The notes below the pieces were generated by a model. The model did no database searches. It was not told the origin of the DNA and was given only the letters and a program-made list of their open reading frames with translations. A DNA stretch of 9,616 nt from Cryptoclostridium sp036644995. GTDB lineage: Bacteria > Bacillota > Dehalobacteriia > UBA7702. The stretch is taken from assembly GCA_036644995.1 (NCBI GenBank), contig JAVXOZ010000048.1, positions 1 through 9,616 on the forward strand, in the 5' to 3' direction. The position numbers and the translations under genes were made by a program. Shown here one piece after another: positions 1 to 5,988 of the stretch; position 1 is the stretch's first letter, and every line of letters starts with the position of its first letter.

Positions 1-530
1 TAAAATTCGTTGCCTACTTTATCGTGCTCAAGTTGAGTAAATATTTTTTTGGCGGTGGGATAATCCCCATCTTCATAGGCTTGAAACGCCTTAAATCCAT
101 CTAAATAAAGCTGATAGGCGGTGTTATTTTCCCCTTCTGCCAAAAAAGTTTTGTTTTTTGTTATAAATCCTTTGGCAGAGTTTGGTTTATCCGAAAGGAA
201 AAGAGCGGTGATGTAGTGGCAAAGAAAGGTGAGTTTTATTTTTTTTGGCAGTTTTTTCATATCAATTTGTTTATAAAGGGCATTTATTTTATCCCAATCC
301 TGCTGCCACAAATAAGCCTGTATTTTTAAGGTTGCCAAAATATTTTTATCTTTTATTTCGTTGGTTTTGCTGATTTTATAGTTGAGGATAGATAGGTATG
401 TATCCCAATCTTTGGCTTCATAAGCTTGGGCAAGACCTATTTTGTAGTTTTGATCTCTTTTTAAACTGAAATAGCGTAAAATTAAATATATCGCTACCAA
501 TGCCAAAGCAACACAAAGTGCAATTATCAT
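1..530 (-). CDS. Membrane-anchored TPR-like protein, C-terminus cut by window edge
   Basis: This minus-strand reading frame stays open from an ATG at 530-528 to the window edge, giving 176 complete codons with no stop, so the C-terminus lies outside. An AAGGAGA ribosome binding site precedes the ATG. The first ~20 residues (MIIALCVALALVAIYLILRY) form one hydrophobic helix, an uncleaved signal anchor or membrane segment, followed by a basic residue cluster. The rest is soluble and helical, with repeated aromatic/alanine patterns such as AQAYEAKDWDTYLSIL, QAYLWQQDWDKINALY and KAFQAYEDGDYPTAKKIF. These resemble tetratricopeptide repeat units. It lies 22 nt downstream of the cupin gene on the same strand, so the two are probably co-transcribed. 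The TPR-like assignment comes from pattern reading only. A role as an anchored scaffold is inference and no specific function can be given. Confidence 0.75.
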   Translation of the reverse strand, partial: MIIALCVALALVAIYLILRYFSLKRDQNYKIGLAQAYEAKDWDTYLSILNYKISKTNEIKDKNILATLKIQAYLWQQDWDKINALYKQIDMKKLPKKIKLTFLCHYITALFLSDKPNSAKGFITKNKTFLAEGENNTAYQLYLDGFKAFQAYEDGDYPTAKKIFTQLEHDKVGNEF

Positions 531-552
531 CTGTTTAAATCTCCTTAAATTT

Positions 553-945
553 TTAAATCATTTCATAATCTTCATCGTTGTAACCGGGGCTTACCACACA
601 GGAAACCAAGGAATCACCCAGTTTTGCCGTGGCTCTTTGCCAAGTATTTGCCGGTATTAACAGGTGGAATAGGTCTTTGCCTATTTCTACTTCTTGGGTG
701 GGGATAGGGGTTTTGCCTTTTCCTCCCAAGGTAAGGGTTAGGTAATCGCCGCTGTGGAAAAGCCAAATTTCATCTGAGGTTAAACGATGCCATTTGGAAA
801 CTTCATCTTTTTCCAAAAGGTAATAAATGTGTGAAGATAAGTGGCGTTCTCCCACTGTTTTGGGGCTTTGCCACAGTTCCTTATACCAGCCACCTTCGGG
901 GTGGGGCTGCATATTAAATTTATCAATAATTTTTTCTTTGTTCAT
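553..945 (-). CDS. Cupin_5 (DUF985) family protein
   Basis: This 130-residue protein carries the hallmarks of the cupin_5/DUF985 family. They are HPEGGWY near the N-terminus (15-21), the core WHRLTSDEIWLFHSGD (52-67) with His53, Glu59 and His64 as plausible metal or substrate ligands, then LIPANTWQRA and a C-terminal SPGYNDEDYEMI. The fold is a small double-stranded beta barrel. Family members are mostly uncharacterised, and some are suspected to be sugar or nucleotide epimerase/isomerase-like enzymes. At 130 residues it is a little shorter than many relatives, but all end motifs are present, so it looks intact. The start is supported by GGAGGT about 9 nt upstream of the ATG. It is the first gene of a minus-strand pair with the membrane-anchored protein and is divergent from the DUF975 gene. 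I could not find a convincing promoter for it in 946-1041. Confidence 0.88.
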   Translation of the reverse strand: MNKEKIIDKFNMQPHPEGGWYKELWQSPKTVGERHLSSHIYYLLEKDEVSKWHRLTSDEIWLFHSGDYLTLTLGGKGKTPIPTQEVEIGKDLFHLLIPANTWQRATAKLGDSLVSCVVSPGYNDEDYEMI

Positions 946-1041
946 TGTGGAAAAACCTCCACTTTAGAAGTTGTATAAAAATCTCTAAAATCCTCTTTTA
1001 TATTGAAAAATATACTATTTTTTCTGATTTTAAAAAATAAA

Positions 1042-1070
1042 TTGACTTTTTTTGTCAAATGGCATACTAT
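1042..1070 (+). promoter_or_regulatory. Sigma-A promoter of the DUF975 gene
   Basis: TTGACT (1042-1047), a 17-bp spacer and TACTAT (1065-1070) predict a start near 1077, about 37 nt before the ATG at 1114. The -35 hexamer forms one arm of a short inverted repeat, TTGAC (1042-1046) and GTCAA (1054-1058), separated by seven T. This could be an operator but may be chance. Confidence 0.75.
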
Positions 1071-1113
1071 TATGTTAATGAAAAATAGGTTAAAGTGAAA
1101 AGGAGTGGTTTTT

Positions 1114-1794
1114 ATGGGATTTCAACGCAGTGATTTAAAGCAGTCTGCAAAGGAACAATTAGCCGGTAAATGGGGAACGGTAATAGGGTGTTATCTGATT
1201 TTTATTTGTTTTACCGCAGTGTTAAACTTCGTTCTTCTTTTTTTTACGGATTATTCCGTTGATATGAAACCTTTATTGGCAGCTTTGGTAGATTTTGCAA
1301 CTATTACTGTAACCTTATTGGTAACGGCACCCTTGACTTTGGGGTGGATTTATCTGATTTTAAAGATAGTCAGGGGGAAACTTGTTTCTGTATCCACAAT
1401 CTTTGAGGGCTTTAAGAGATTTTTACCCGCTTTTTTAGTGATGTTTTTGATGCAGGTATTTATTTCACTTTGGGCATTATTATTAATTGTTCCCGCTATT
1501 ATTAAATCTTTCAGCTATGCCATGGCAATATATATTTTGGCAGATGATGAAGATATCAGTCCTTTAGATGCCATTACCAAAAGTCGAAAAATGATGGTTG
1601 GTCACAAATGGGAATACTTTGTTTTACAATTATCCTTTGTTTTTTGGTTTTTATTGGTTTGCGTTACCTTCGGTTTGGCTTCTTTATATGTGGGACCTTA
1701 CATGGAAGTTACCATGGGTAATTTCTATCAACGCCTAAAAGCTGAAAATGCAGTGGAAAAAGTAACAAATGATGCTTGTTGCGAAGAAAATTAA
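1114..1794 (+). CDS. DUF975 family integral membrane protein
   Basis: This is a 226-residue polytopic membrane protein. The N-terminal RSDLKQSAKEQLAGKWG (5-21), the central IVPAIIKSFSYAMAIYILAD followed by S-K-M-M-x-G-H-K, and the C-terminal GLASLYVGPY then NFYQRL all match the DUF975 family, which is common in Firmicutes and of unknown function. Hydrophobic segments lie at about 22-42, 52-80, 105-135 and 170-195, giving four to six membrane passes. The ATG at 1114 is chosen because AAAGGAG (1098-1104) sits 9 nt upstream of it. An in-frame GTG at 1105 would abut the ribosome binding site directly. The gene is transcribed alone from the promoter at 1042-1070 and converges with a small minus-strand gene, with a large hairpin between them. 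The C-terminal tail is acidic with two cysteines (ACCEEN). The family call is firm and the function unknown. Confidence 0.9.
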   Translation: MGFQRSDLKQSAKEQLAGKWGTVIGCYLIFICFTAVLNFVLLFFTDYSVDMKPLLAALVDFATITVTLLVTAPLTLGWIYLILKIVRGKLVSVSTIFEGFKRFLPAFLVMFLMQVFISLWALLLIVPAIIKSFSYAMAIYILADDEDISPLDAITKSRKMMVGHKWEYFVLQLSFVFWFLLVCVTFGLASLYVGPYMEVTMGNFYQRLKAENAVEKVTNDACCEEN

Positions 1795-1861
1795 TTATGT
1801 TTATATAAATTAAGTAATGAAAACCGAAGTAATTATAGTTTGTGTTTTTTTTAACTTAAGT

Positions 1862-1908
1862 AATGGGGTAGGAGGTAGATAAAATAATTATCTACATCCT
1901 ACCCCATT
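1862..1908. repeat. 21-bp near-perfect inverted repeat (large hairpin)
   Basis: The left arm is 1862-1882 and the right arm 1888-1908, with a 5-nt AATAA loop. The 21 positions pair with a single mismatch. The arms are GC-rich at the base (GGGGTAGGA / TCCTACCCC). It lies between two convergent genes, so it may act as a bidirectional transcription stop or RNA 3' end. Neither side carries a proper U-tract, which is atypical for an intrinsic terminator. A 10-bp direct repeat TTAAGTAATG occurs at 1810-1819 and 1856-1865, the second copy running into the left arm. It could instead be a small dispersed repeat. Confidence 0.8.
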
Positions 1909-1934
1909 TGGATTATGCGGTGTGATTTGGAGCT

Positions 1935-2225
1935 TTATTTGGTGACGGGGATGCTGATATTTTGGATTGTCGGCACAAACATGAATATGGATAAGAGCAT
2001 TGCTATGGTGATTATGGTGAAGCTAAAATTAAAGAGCATGAAAATACCCAATAAAGTGACGATTTGTAAAATTCCAGTTGTTGTAAAAAATCAAACATAA
2101 ATATAGCCAGCCACTGCTTGGGTGGGGATGGGATATTTGATGAATAAAACATCCACAATTAAAAATAATACCGCCAAAATGCCATAGCACAGAGGTTTTA
2201 CCACAGGTTTTTCAGAATTTGACAT
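1935..2225 (-). pseudogene. Small membrane protein gene interrupted by an in-frame TGA
   Basis: On the minus strand an ATG at 2225-2223, preceded by a GAGGGGG ribosome binding site about 7 nt away, opens 44 codons. They encode a polar N-terminus (MSNSEKPVVKPL) and a hydrophobic segment (CYGILAVLFLIVDVLFI), ending at TGA (2093-2091). The same frame continues for 51 more sense codons with two strongly hydrophobic stretches (TGILQIVTLLGIFMLF and FTIITIAMLLSIFMFV), then TAA at 1935. The simplest reading is a ~95-residue, three-helix membrane protein broken by one nonsense change, for example TGG (Trp) to TGA. Alternatives are a genuine 44-residue protein, translational readthrough, or a sequencing error. 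No family is recognised. The opposite-strand frame over the same region lacks a ribosome binding site and is taken as a shadow. It is divergent from the P-loop/oxidoreductase operon. Confidence 0.55.
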
Positions 2226-2324
2226 AAAATTCCCCCTCTAATATTTTTTTGTACAATCAAATCATATTCCGCAGCAAAATGTGGAAAAATCAATGATTTT
2301 TAAAAAATAATTCAAAATTTTGCA

Positions 2325-2353
2325 TTGTGTAGGTTAATTGTATGTGATATACT
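2325..2353 (+). promoter_or_regulatory. Extended -10 promoter of the P-loop/oxidoreductase operon
   Basis: TTGTGT (2325-2330), a 17-bp spacer and TATACT (2348-2353), with TG at 2345-2346 forming an extended -10 element. The predicted start is near 2360, about 34 nt before the TTG start codon at 2394. A start codon at 2325 would lie inside the -35 box, which supports the downstream start for the first gene. Confidence 0.65.
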
Positions 2354-2366
2354 AAATTCCAAATTA

Positions 2367-2381
2367 ACATATATTATATGT
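2367..2381. promoter_or_regulatory. Palindrome just downstream of the operon start, candidate operator
   Basis: ACATATA, one central T, then TATATGT is a perfect 7+1+7 inverted repeat. It begins about 7 nt after the predicted transcription start and ends just before the GGGAG ribosome binding site (2382-2386). The position suits a repressor site or a weak hairpin affecting ribosome access. Its very high AT content means chance is possible. Confidence 0.4.
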
Positions 2382-2393
2382 GGGAGTGTAAAT

Positions 2394-3056
2394 TTGGACA
2401 GAATAGTAGAAGCTTACGTTGGTGAATATGCCTCAGGCAAAAGCGAAAATGCGGTTAACCGTAGTTTAGATTTGGTTGAAGCAGGGCACAAAGTTACCTT
2501 GGTGGATTTAGATTTGGTAGAACCTGTTTATACTTTGCGGCCGTTAAAAAAAATGTTGATAGCCAAAGGTGTAAATGTTATAGCTTGGGAAACCAGCGAA
2601 ACAGTGGGACTTGGAGAAGCCGGCTCTATCCTTCACCCGGGAATGCGTTGGGCATTGCACAATGAAGGCGATGTTATTTTAGATATCGGATATGGTGCTC
2701 GTGGCAGCAGTATTTTAAATCTTTTGGCAGGGATAGAAGAAGAAAAAGATTTAAAGGTTTTATTGGTTGTAAATACTTTAAGACCAATGACCGATACTGT
2801 GGAAAAAGTTATTGAGTATTTTCATGAATCCGGTCCTGCCCAAGGCTTAATTGCCAACACTCATATGGGCGATGATACAACTTTAGACCATATTAAAAAT
2901 GGATATGATATTGTTAATGATGTTAGTAAGAAATTAGATATCCCCGTGGTTGCTTTGGCCATAGATGAGAAATTTGCCAAAGATTTTCCGAGGGGAACAT
3001 GGGATAATGTACCGGTGAGAACTTTAAAAAGGTATTTGCCCATGGGATTCTGGTGA
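2394..3056 (+). CDS. P-loop NTPase (MinD/CooC-like) linked to the oxidoreductase
   Basis: This is a 220-residue soluble protein with an N-terminal Walker A motif, GEYASGKS (10-17; G-x4-G-K-S), directly after the first beta strand. It is followed by LVDLDLVEP (36-44), the second-strand Asp-x-Asp typical of SIMIBI/ParA-MinD-type NTPases. VILDIGYGARGSS follows as a Walker B-like strand with Asp and Gly, and LIANTH could be a base-recognition strand. The start is TTG at 2394, because GGGAG (2382-2386) lies 7 nt upstream. The in-frame ATG at 2325 overlaps the promoter and has no ribosome binding site. Only 22 nt separate it from the oxidoreductase alpha gene, so it heads that operon. Walker A lacks the extra lysine of true MinD. 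It may be a metallocenter or cofactor-handling ATPase or a regulator of the enzyme, but that is inference from context. Substrate and partner are unknown. Confidence 0.85.
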   Translation: MDRIVEAYVGEYASGKSENAVNRSLDLVEAGHKVTLVDLDLVEPVYTLRPLKKMLIAKGVNVIAWETSETVGLGEAGSILHPGMRWALHNEGDVILDIGYGARGSSILNLLAGIEEEKDLKVLLVVNTLRPMTDTVEKVIEYFHESGPAQGLIANTHMGDDTTLDHIKNGYDIVNDVSKKLDIPVVALAIDEKFAKDFPRGTWDNVPVRTLKRYLPMGFW

Positions 3057-3078
3057 GAGATTGAAAGGAGAGAATATA

Positions 3079-4167
3079 ATGGCCACAAAACCAATTGAGA
3101 AAGATAACCACGTATTTGTGACCGGTAACGAAGTAGTTGCCTGGGCTGCTTTGGCAGCGGAAGCAAAGATTATGTATGGGTATCCTATCACCCCCCAAAA
3201 TGAAATCATGCACTACTGGACACGTCTTGCCCCTAAATTTGACCGCAATTTTCTACAAACTGAAGATGAACTTTCCGCAGGTTTTACCACTTGTGGTGGG
3301 GTTTTAACAGGAACCCGTGCTTTCACTGCCACAGCGGGGCCCGGCACCATTTTGATGCAGGAACCTTTAACCATGGCTGAAATGATGCGTATTCCTTTAG
3401 TCGTTGCGGTTCAACAACGTGGTGGTCCTTCCACAGCAACGGTAATTTATTCTCAACAGGAAGTAACTATGTGTTGCTATGGCGGAAATGGAGAAGGATT
3501 CCGTGTTGTTTACTCCACTTCCAGTCACCAAGACTTATTTGATTATACAATTAAAGCCTTTAACACTGCTTGGAAATATCGCTTCCCCACCATTGTGCTG
3601 GGTGATGGCTACCAAGCAAAAATGCGTGAGGCTGTAACTATGTACGACCCCGCTTCCCGCGGCATCGTAATGGAAGATACCGAACAATTTATCGGTTCTC
3701 CCGGGCTTTGCGGTACAGACCGTGAACCCAAATTCCATAAAAATACCTTTAATACAGAAGAAGAACTTTTAGAAATTGTAAACAGCATAAAAGCCGATTA
3801 TGATGCGGTAAAAGACGAAATCGTGGAATATGAATGCGGTGACGTTGATGATGCTGAAATTATAGTTATTGCCCATGGTGTTGTTAGCCGTGCAATAAAA
3901 GAAGCCGTTAAGATCCTGAGAAAAGAAGGGGTCAAAGTTGGTTATTTCCGTCCTATTACTTTAAGACCTTTCCCCGGCAAAGCTTTAAAAGAAATAGTGG
4001 AAGGCAAAAAAGGAATGCTGGTTGTGGAAAGTGCTTTAGGTCAAATGAAACGCTTTGTTACCGATGAACTCTATGGCTGCACCGTTCCTATTACCGAATA
4101 TTTTAAACCCGGTAAAGGTGTAAGCTCCGATGAAGTCGTTATGCAAGTGAAAACCATGATGAAATAA
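3079..4167 (+). CDS. vorB: 2-oxoacid:ferredoxin oxidoreductase, alpha subunit (VorB-like)
   Basis: This 362-residue protein is the alpha (pyrimidine-binding) chain of a four-subunit 2-oxoacid:ferredoxin oxidoreductase. With the beta chain it forms the site where a 2-oxoacid is decarboxylated on thiamine pyrophosphate and passed to CoA. Visible motifs are GYPITPQNEI (34-43), QTEDELSAG (60-68, acidic residues near the TPP pyrimidine), TATAGPGTILMQE (83-95) and QRGGPST (113-119). A C-terminal transketolase-like half contains IVIAHGVV and VGYFRPITLRPFP. AAAGGAG (3064-3070) places the start at ATG 3079. A TTG at 3061 would precede the ribosome binding site. YPITPQNE matches proteins annotated as 3-methyl-2-oxobutanoate dehydrogenase VorB, but substrate (branched-chain 2-oxoacid, 2-oxoglutarate or pyruvate) cannot be fixed from sequence. 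Vor subunit letters vary between naming schemes. Confidence 0.9.
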   Translation: MATKPIEKDNHVFVTGNEVVAWAALAAEAKIMYGYPITPQNEIMHYWTRLAPKFDRNFLQTEDELSAGFTTCGGVLTGTRAFTATAGPGTILMQEPLTMAEMMRIPLVVAVQQRGGPSTATVIYSQQEVTMCCYGGNGEGFRVVYSTSSHQDLFDYTIKAFNTAWKYRFPTIVLGDGYQAKMREAVTMYDPASRGIVMEDTEQFIGSPGLCGTDREPKFHKNTFNTEEELLEIVNSIKADYDAVKDEIVEYECGDVDDAEIIVIAHGVVSRAIKEAVKILRKEGVKVGYFRPITLRPFPGKALKEIVEGKKGMLVVESALGQMKRFVTDELYGCTVPITEYFKPGKGVSSDEVVMQVKTMMK

Positions 4168-4179
4168 GGAGGGAATAAC

Positions 4180-4947
4180 ATGGCTACTGAAATTACAAAT
4201 GTCGCCCCGCCTATGCCGGCGTGTTGGCGTAAAGAAACAAAAACTCATAAATTTTGCCCCGGTTGCGGTCATGGCATCGTGTTAAAAGCCCTTGGTGAAG
4301 CCATTGATGAATTGGGGATACAAGCCGATGTGATTTTTACCGTTGATATTGGTTGCTGCTTATTGGCAGTGGACTTTTTCAACTTTGATACAGTTCAAAC
4401 CCACCATGGCCGTACCAATGCCGTGGCTTGCGGTGTTAAACGTGCCACCCCGGAAAAAATTTGTATTGCCTATATGGGTGATGGCGGTGGCTATGCCATC
4501 GGTTCTCAGCATTTATTAAATGCTGCTGCCAGAAATGAAAAAATTACCTCTATTTTGGTTAATAATACCAACTATGGCATGACCGGTGGACAAATGGCTC
4601 CCACAACTTTACCGGGACAAAAAACAGAAACATCTCCTTATGGCCGCAGTGTTGAACAACAAGGCGAACCTACCCATGGTCCGGAAATGCTCAGCGCTAT
4701 GTTGCCTGAAGGTGCTTATGTTGCCCGTGGTACTGTGGCAAAGCCCAAACAACTGAAAAAATTCTTTGTAAATGCTTTAAAAGCTCAAATGAATCGCAGT
4801 GGTTTCAGCTTTGTGGAAGCTTTATCAACTTGCCCCACCAACTGGTCTACCAATGCTAAAAAAACTTGGGAATTTTTGGAAAAAGATATGACCGATGTTT
4901 TCCCGGTTCAGGAATTTAAAACACCTCAAGAAGGAGGTAAAGAATAA
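4180..4947 (+). CDS. 2-oxoacid:ferredoxin oxidoreductase, beta (TPP-binding) subunit
   Basis: This 255-residue beta chain binds thiamine diphosphate-Mg and probably the proximal 4Fe-4S cluster. The TPP signature is complete: GDGGG (100-104) and NNTNYGMTGGQ (128-138), with the usual spacing of about 28 residues between GDG and NN. Upstream are FCPGCGHG (25-32) and TVDIGCC (54-60). Cys26, Cys29 and Cys59 or Cys60 are the likely cluster ligands, with a further Cys84. HHGRTNAVACGVKRA matches the conserved segment before the TPP motif. An AAGGAGGG site precedes the ATG, with only 12 nt after the alpha stop. The stop codon overlaps the start of the gamma gene (TAATG), indicating translational coupling. 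The ~255-residue length and the absence of an extra domain fit VOR/KGOR-type beta chains rather than a fused pyruvate:ferredoxin oxidoreductase. Confidence 0.92.
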   Translation: MATEITNVAPPMPACWRKETKTHKFCPGCGHGIVLKALGEAIDELGIQADVIFTVDIGCCLLAVDFFNFDTVQTHHGRTNAVACGVKRATPEKICIAYMGDGGGYAIGSQHLLNAAARNEKITSILVNNTNYGMTGGQMAPTTLPGQKTETSPYGRSVEQQGEPTHGPEMLSAMLPEGAYVARGTVAKPKQLKKFFVNALKAQMNRSGFSFVEALSTCPTNWSTNAKKTWEFLEKDMTDVFPVQEFKTPQEGGKE

Positions 4948-5513
4948 TGAGTGACTTAAAACGTATCATGCTCGCAGGTGAAGGCGGTCAGGGTGTGCAA
5001 TCTGTTGCCGCTATTCTTTCTGAAGCTTCTTATGCCGCAGGTAAAGAAGTAATGTATATTCCTAATTTTGGTGTTGAACAACGTGGTGGTGTTTCCATCG
5101 CTTTTATGCAAATCTCCAGTGAAGTTATCGGCTCACCAAAATTTGATGATGCTGATATTATTGTAGCTTTAAGCGATCGTGCCATTGAACGTGTAAAAAT
5201 ATATGTAAACCCCAACACCGTTTACGTTTACGATTCCAATATTTCCGAAGAAGCCAGAAAATCTTTGCCTTCTCCTGACAGTGTGGCAAAATTGGTGGAG
5301 ATTCCTGCTTTGAAAATTGCCAATACCGAGCTTCATGTTCGTGTATTTAACGTAATTATTATGGGTGCTGTTTTGGGCTTAACCAATATAGTATCTGTTG
5401 ACGCTGTTAAAAAAGCCTTGGAACATAAATTCCAAGCTAAATTTGAAGCCAATCCTGCCTTGCGTGATATGAATTACACCGCACTGGAAAAAGGTATGGA
5501 TTTAGTGGGTTAA
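4947..5513 (+). CDS. 2-oxoacid:ferredoxin oxidoreductase, gamma subunit
   Basis: This 188-residue protein is the gamma (catalytic PFOR gamma-domain, PF01558) subunit, which helps form the CoA-binding part of the complex. The diagnostic N-terminal motif is LAGEGGQGVQS (9-19; GxGGQG), followed by NFGVEQRGGVSIAF, where the Arg-Gly-Gly segment is a family constant. ADIIVALSDRAIERV is the following strand-helix unit, and a helical C-terminus ends in MNYTALEKGMDLVG. The ATG overlaps the last base of the beta stop. The ribosome binding site AGGAGG lies inside the end of the beta gene, in the codons for Glu-Gly-Gly. Spacing to the delta gene is 15 nt. No sign of truncation; the length is normal for a stand-alone gamma subunit. 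Confidence 0.92.
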   Translation: MSDLKRIMLAGEGGQGVQSVAAILSEASYAAGKEVMYIPNFGVEQRGGVSIAFMQISSEVIGSPKFDDADIIVALSDRAIERVKIYVNPNTVYVYDSNISEEARKSLPSPDSVAKLVEIPALKIANTELHVRVFNVIIMGAVLGLTNIVSVDAVKKALEHKFQAKFEANPALRDMNYTALEKGMDLVG

Positions 5514-5528
5514 GGAGGGGAGATTAAA

Positions 5529-5780
5529 ATGAGTATAGAATTCAAATCCATGATGACGGAAGTTGGTAAAGTAAAGTTTTATCTTTTCTCCAACCTTTGC
5601 AAGGGTTGCGGTCTTTGCATTGAAAAATGTCCCAAGCATACCATTGGTTGGTCTAACCGTGTAGGTATATACGGTGCTCCCACCGTGGAACCGGGGCATG
5701 GGGATGAAGATTGCAATGGTTGTAAAACCTGCCAAACTATCTGCCCTGAATGTGCTGTTCTAATTGAAAAATCTAAATAA
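5529..5780 (+). CDS. 2-oxoacid:ferredoxin oxidoreductase, delta subunit (2x 4Fe-4S ferredoxin)
   Basis: This 83-residue ferredoxin-like subunit has two complete C-x2-C-x2-C-x3-C-P motifs. The first uses Cys24, 27, 30 and 34 (LCKGCGLCIEKCP) and the second Cys62, 65, 68 and 72 (DCNGCKTCQTICP). It should hold two 4Fe-4S clusters and pass electrons from the beta-chain cluster to external ferredoxin. The linker between clusters (about 27 residues, with GIYGAPTVEP) is typical for POR/KOR delta chains. AAGGAGGGG sits upstream of the ATG, 15 nt after the gamma stop. It is the last gene of the operon (order alpha-beta-gamma-delta, whereas many relatives place delta before alpha), and two hairpins follow. 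Confidence 0.93.
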   Translation: MSIEFKSMMTEVGKVKFYLFSNLCKGCGLCIEKCPKHTIGWSNRVGIYGAPTVEPGHGDEDCNGCKTCQTICPECAVLIEKSK

Positions 5781-5781
5781 A

Positions 5782-5822
5782 ATACTATTTTCCAAGGAAA
5801 TTCAGATATAGTGGAATAGTAT
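5782..5822 (+). other. Hairpin directly after the oxidoreductase operon stop codon
   Basis: ATACTATT (5782-5789) pairs with AATAGTAT (5815-5822), and CCA (5792-5794) with TGG (5812-5814), with two bulged T and a 17-nt loop. It begins two bases after the stop codon of the delta gene and ends 8 nt before the next, larger hairpin. It has no U-tract of its own, so it is more likely an mRNA 3' end stabiliser than a terminator. Confidence 0.5.
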
Positions 5823-5830
5823 AAAAATTA

Positions 5831-5885
5831 AAAATGGCTGAACGCTATGGTTATGGTATACCATGTGTTTGGCCATTTTATTTGG
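5831..5885 (+). terminator. Terminator of the P-loop/oxidoreductase operon
   Basis: The arms 5831-5851 and 5860-5879 form a stem of about 20 pairs (several G-U, one bulged T) with an 8-nt loop. The base is AAAATGGC / GCCATTTT and it is followed by a T-rich run (TTTTATTT). This is a strong rho-independent terminator candidate between the delta subunit gene and the metN promoter. The A-run at the base suggests it may also work in reverse. Confidence 0.75.
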
Positions 5886-5904
5886 ATTTTAAGGTAATTC
5901 TTTA

Positions 5905-5931
5905 AGGCTTACAAAAGGGTGGATAGGCTTA
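5905..5931 (+). repeat. Direct repeat AGGCTTA upstream of the metN promoter
   Basis: AGGCTTA occurs at 5905-5911 and 5925-5931, exactly 20 bp apart start to start (about two helical turns). The second copy ends 28 bp before the metN -35 box. The spacing is compatible with a dimeric regulator binding one DNA face. With only 7 bp per copy this is a weak call. Confidence 0.25.
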
Positions 5932-5959
5932 ATTGGCAGGTGAAAACCGTGGTATTTTA

Positions 5960-5988
5960 TTGACTTTACCTTTTCTATGGTGTAAAAT
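5960..5988 (+). promoter_or_regulatory. Sigma-A promoter of metNIQ
   Basis: TTGACT (5960-5965), a 17-bp spacer and TAAAAT (5983-5988) predict a start near 5995 and a leader of only about 40 nt. This leaves no room for an S-box or T-box riboswitch downstream of it. I saw no SAM or T-box consensus in 5881-5959 either. Confidence 0.75.

Noticed and set aside
1915..2100. Plus-strand open frame of 61 codons
   Set aside because: It lies antisense to the interrupted minus-strand membrane-protein gene, has no ribosome binding site, begins just after the hairpin and resembles no family.
2861..3213. Several minus-strand frames overlapping the P-loop and alpha-subunit genes
   Set aside because: They are antisense shadows of clearly coding plus-strand genes and have no family resemblance.
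5911..5960. Possible T-box, suggested by the sequence AAGGGTGGATAGG
   Set aside because: The T-box core (AGGGTGGNACCGCG) is not matched beyond GGGTGG, no specifier stem or antiterminator is visible, and the segment lies upstream of the -35 box.
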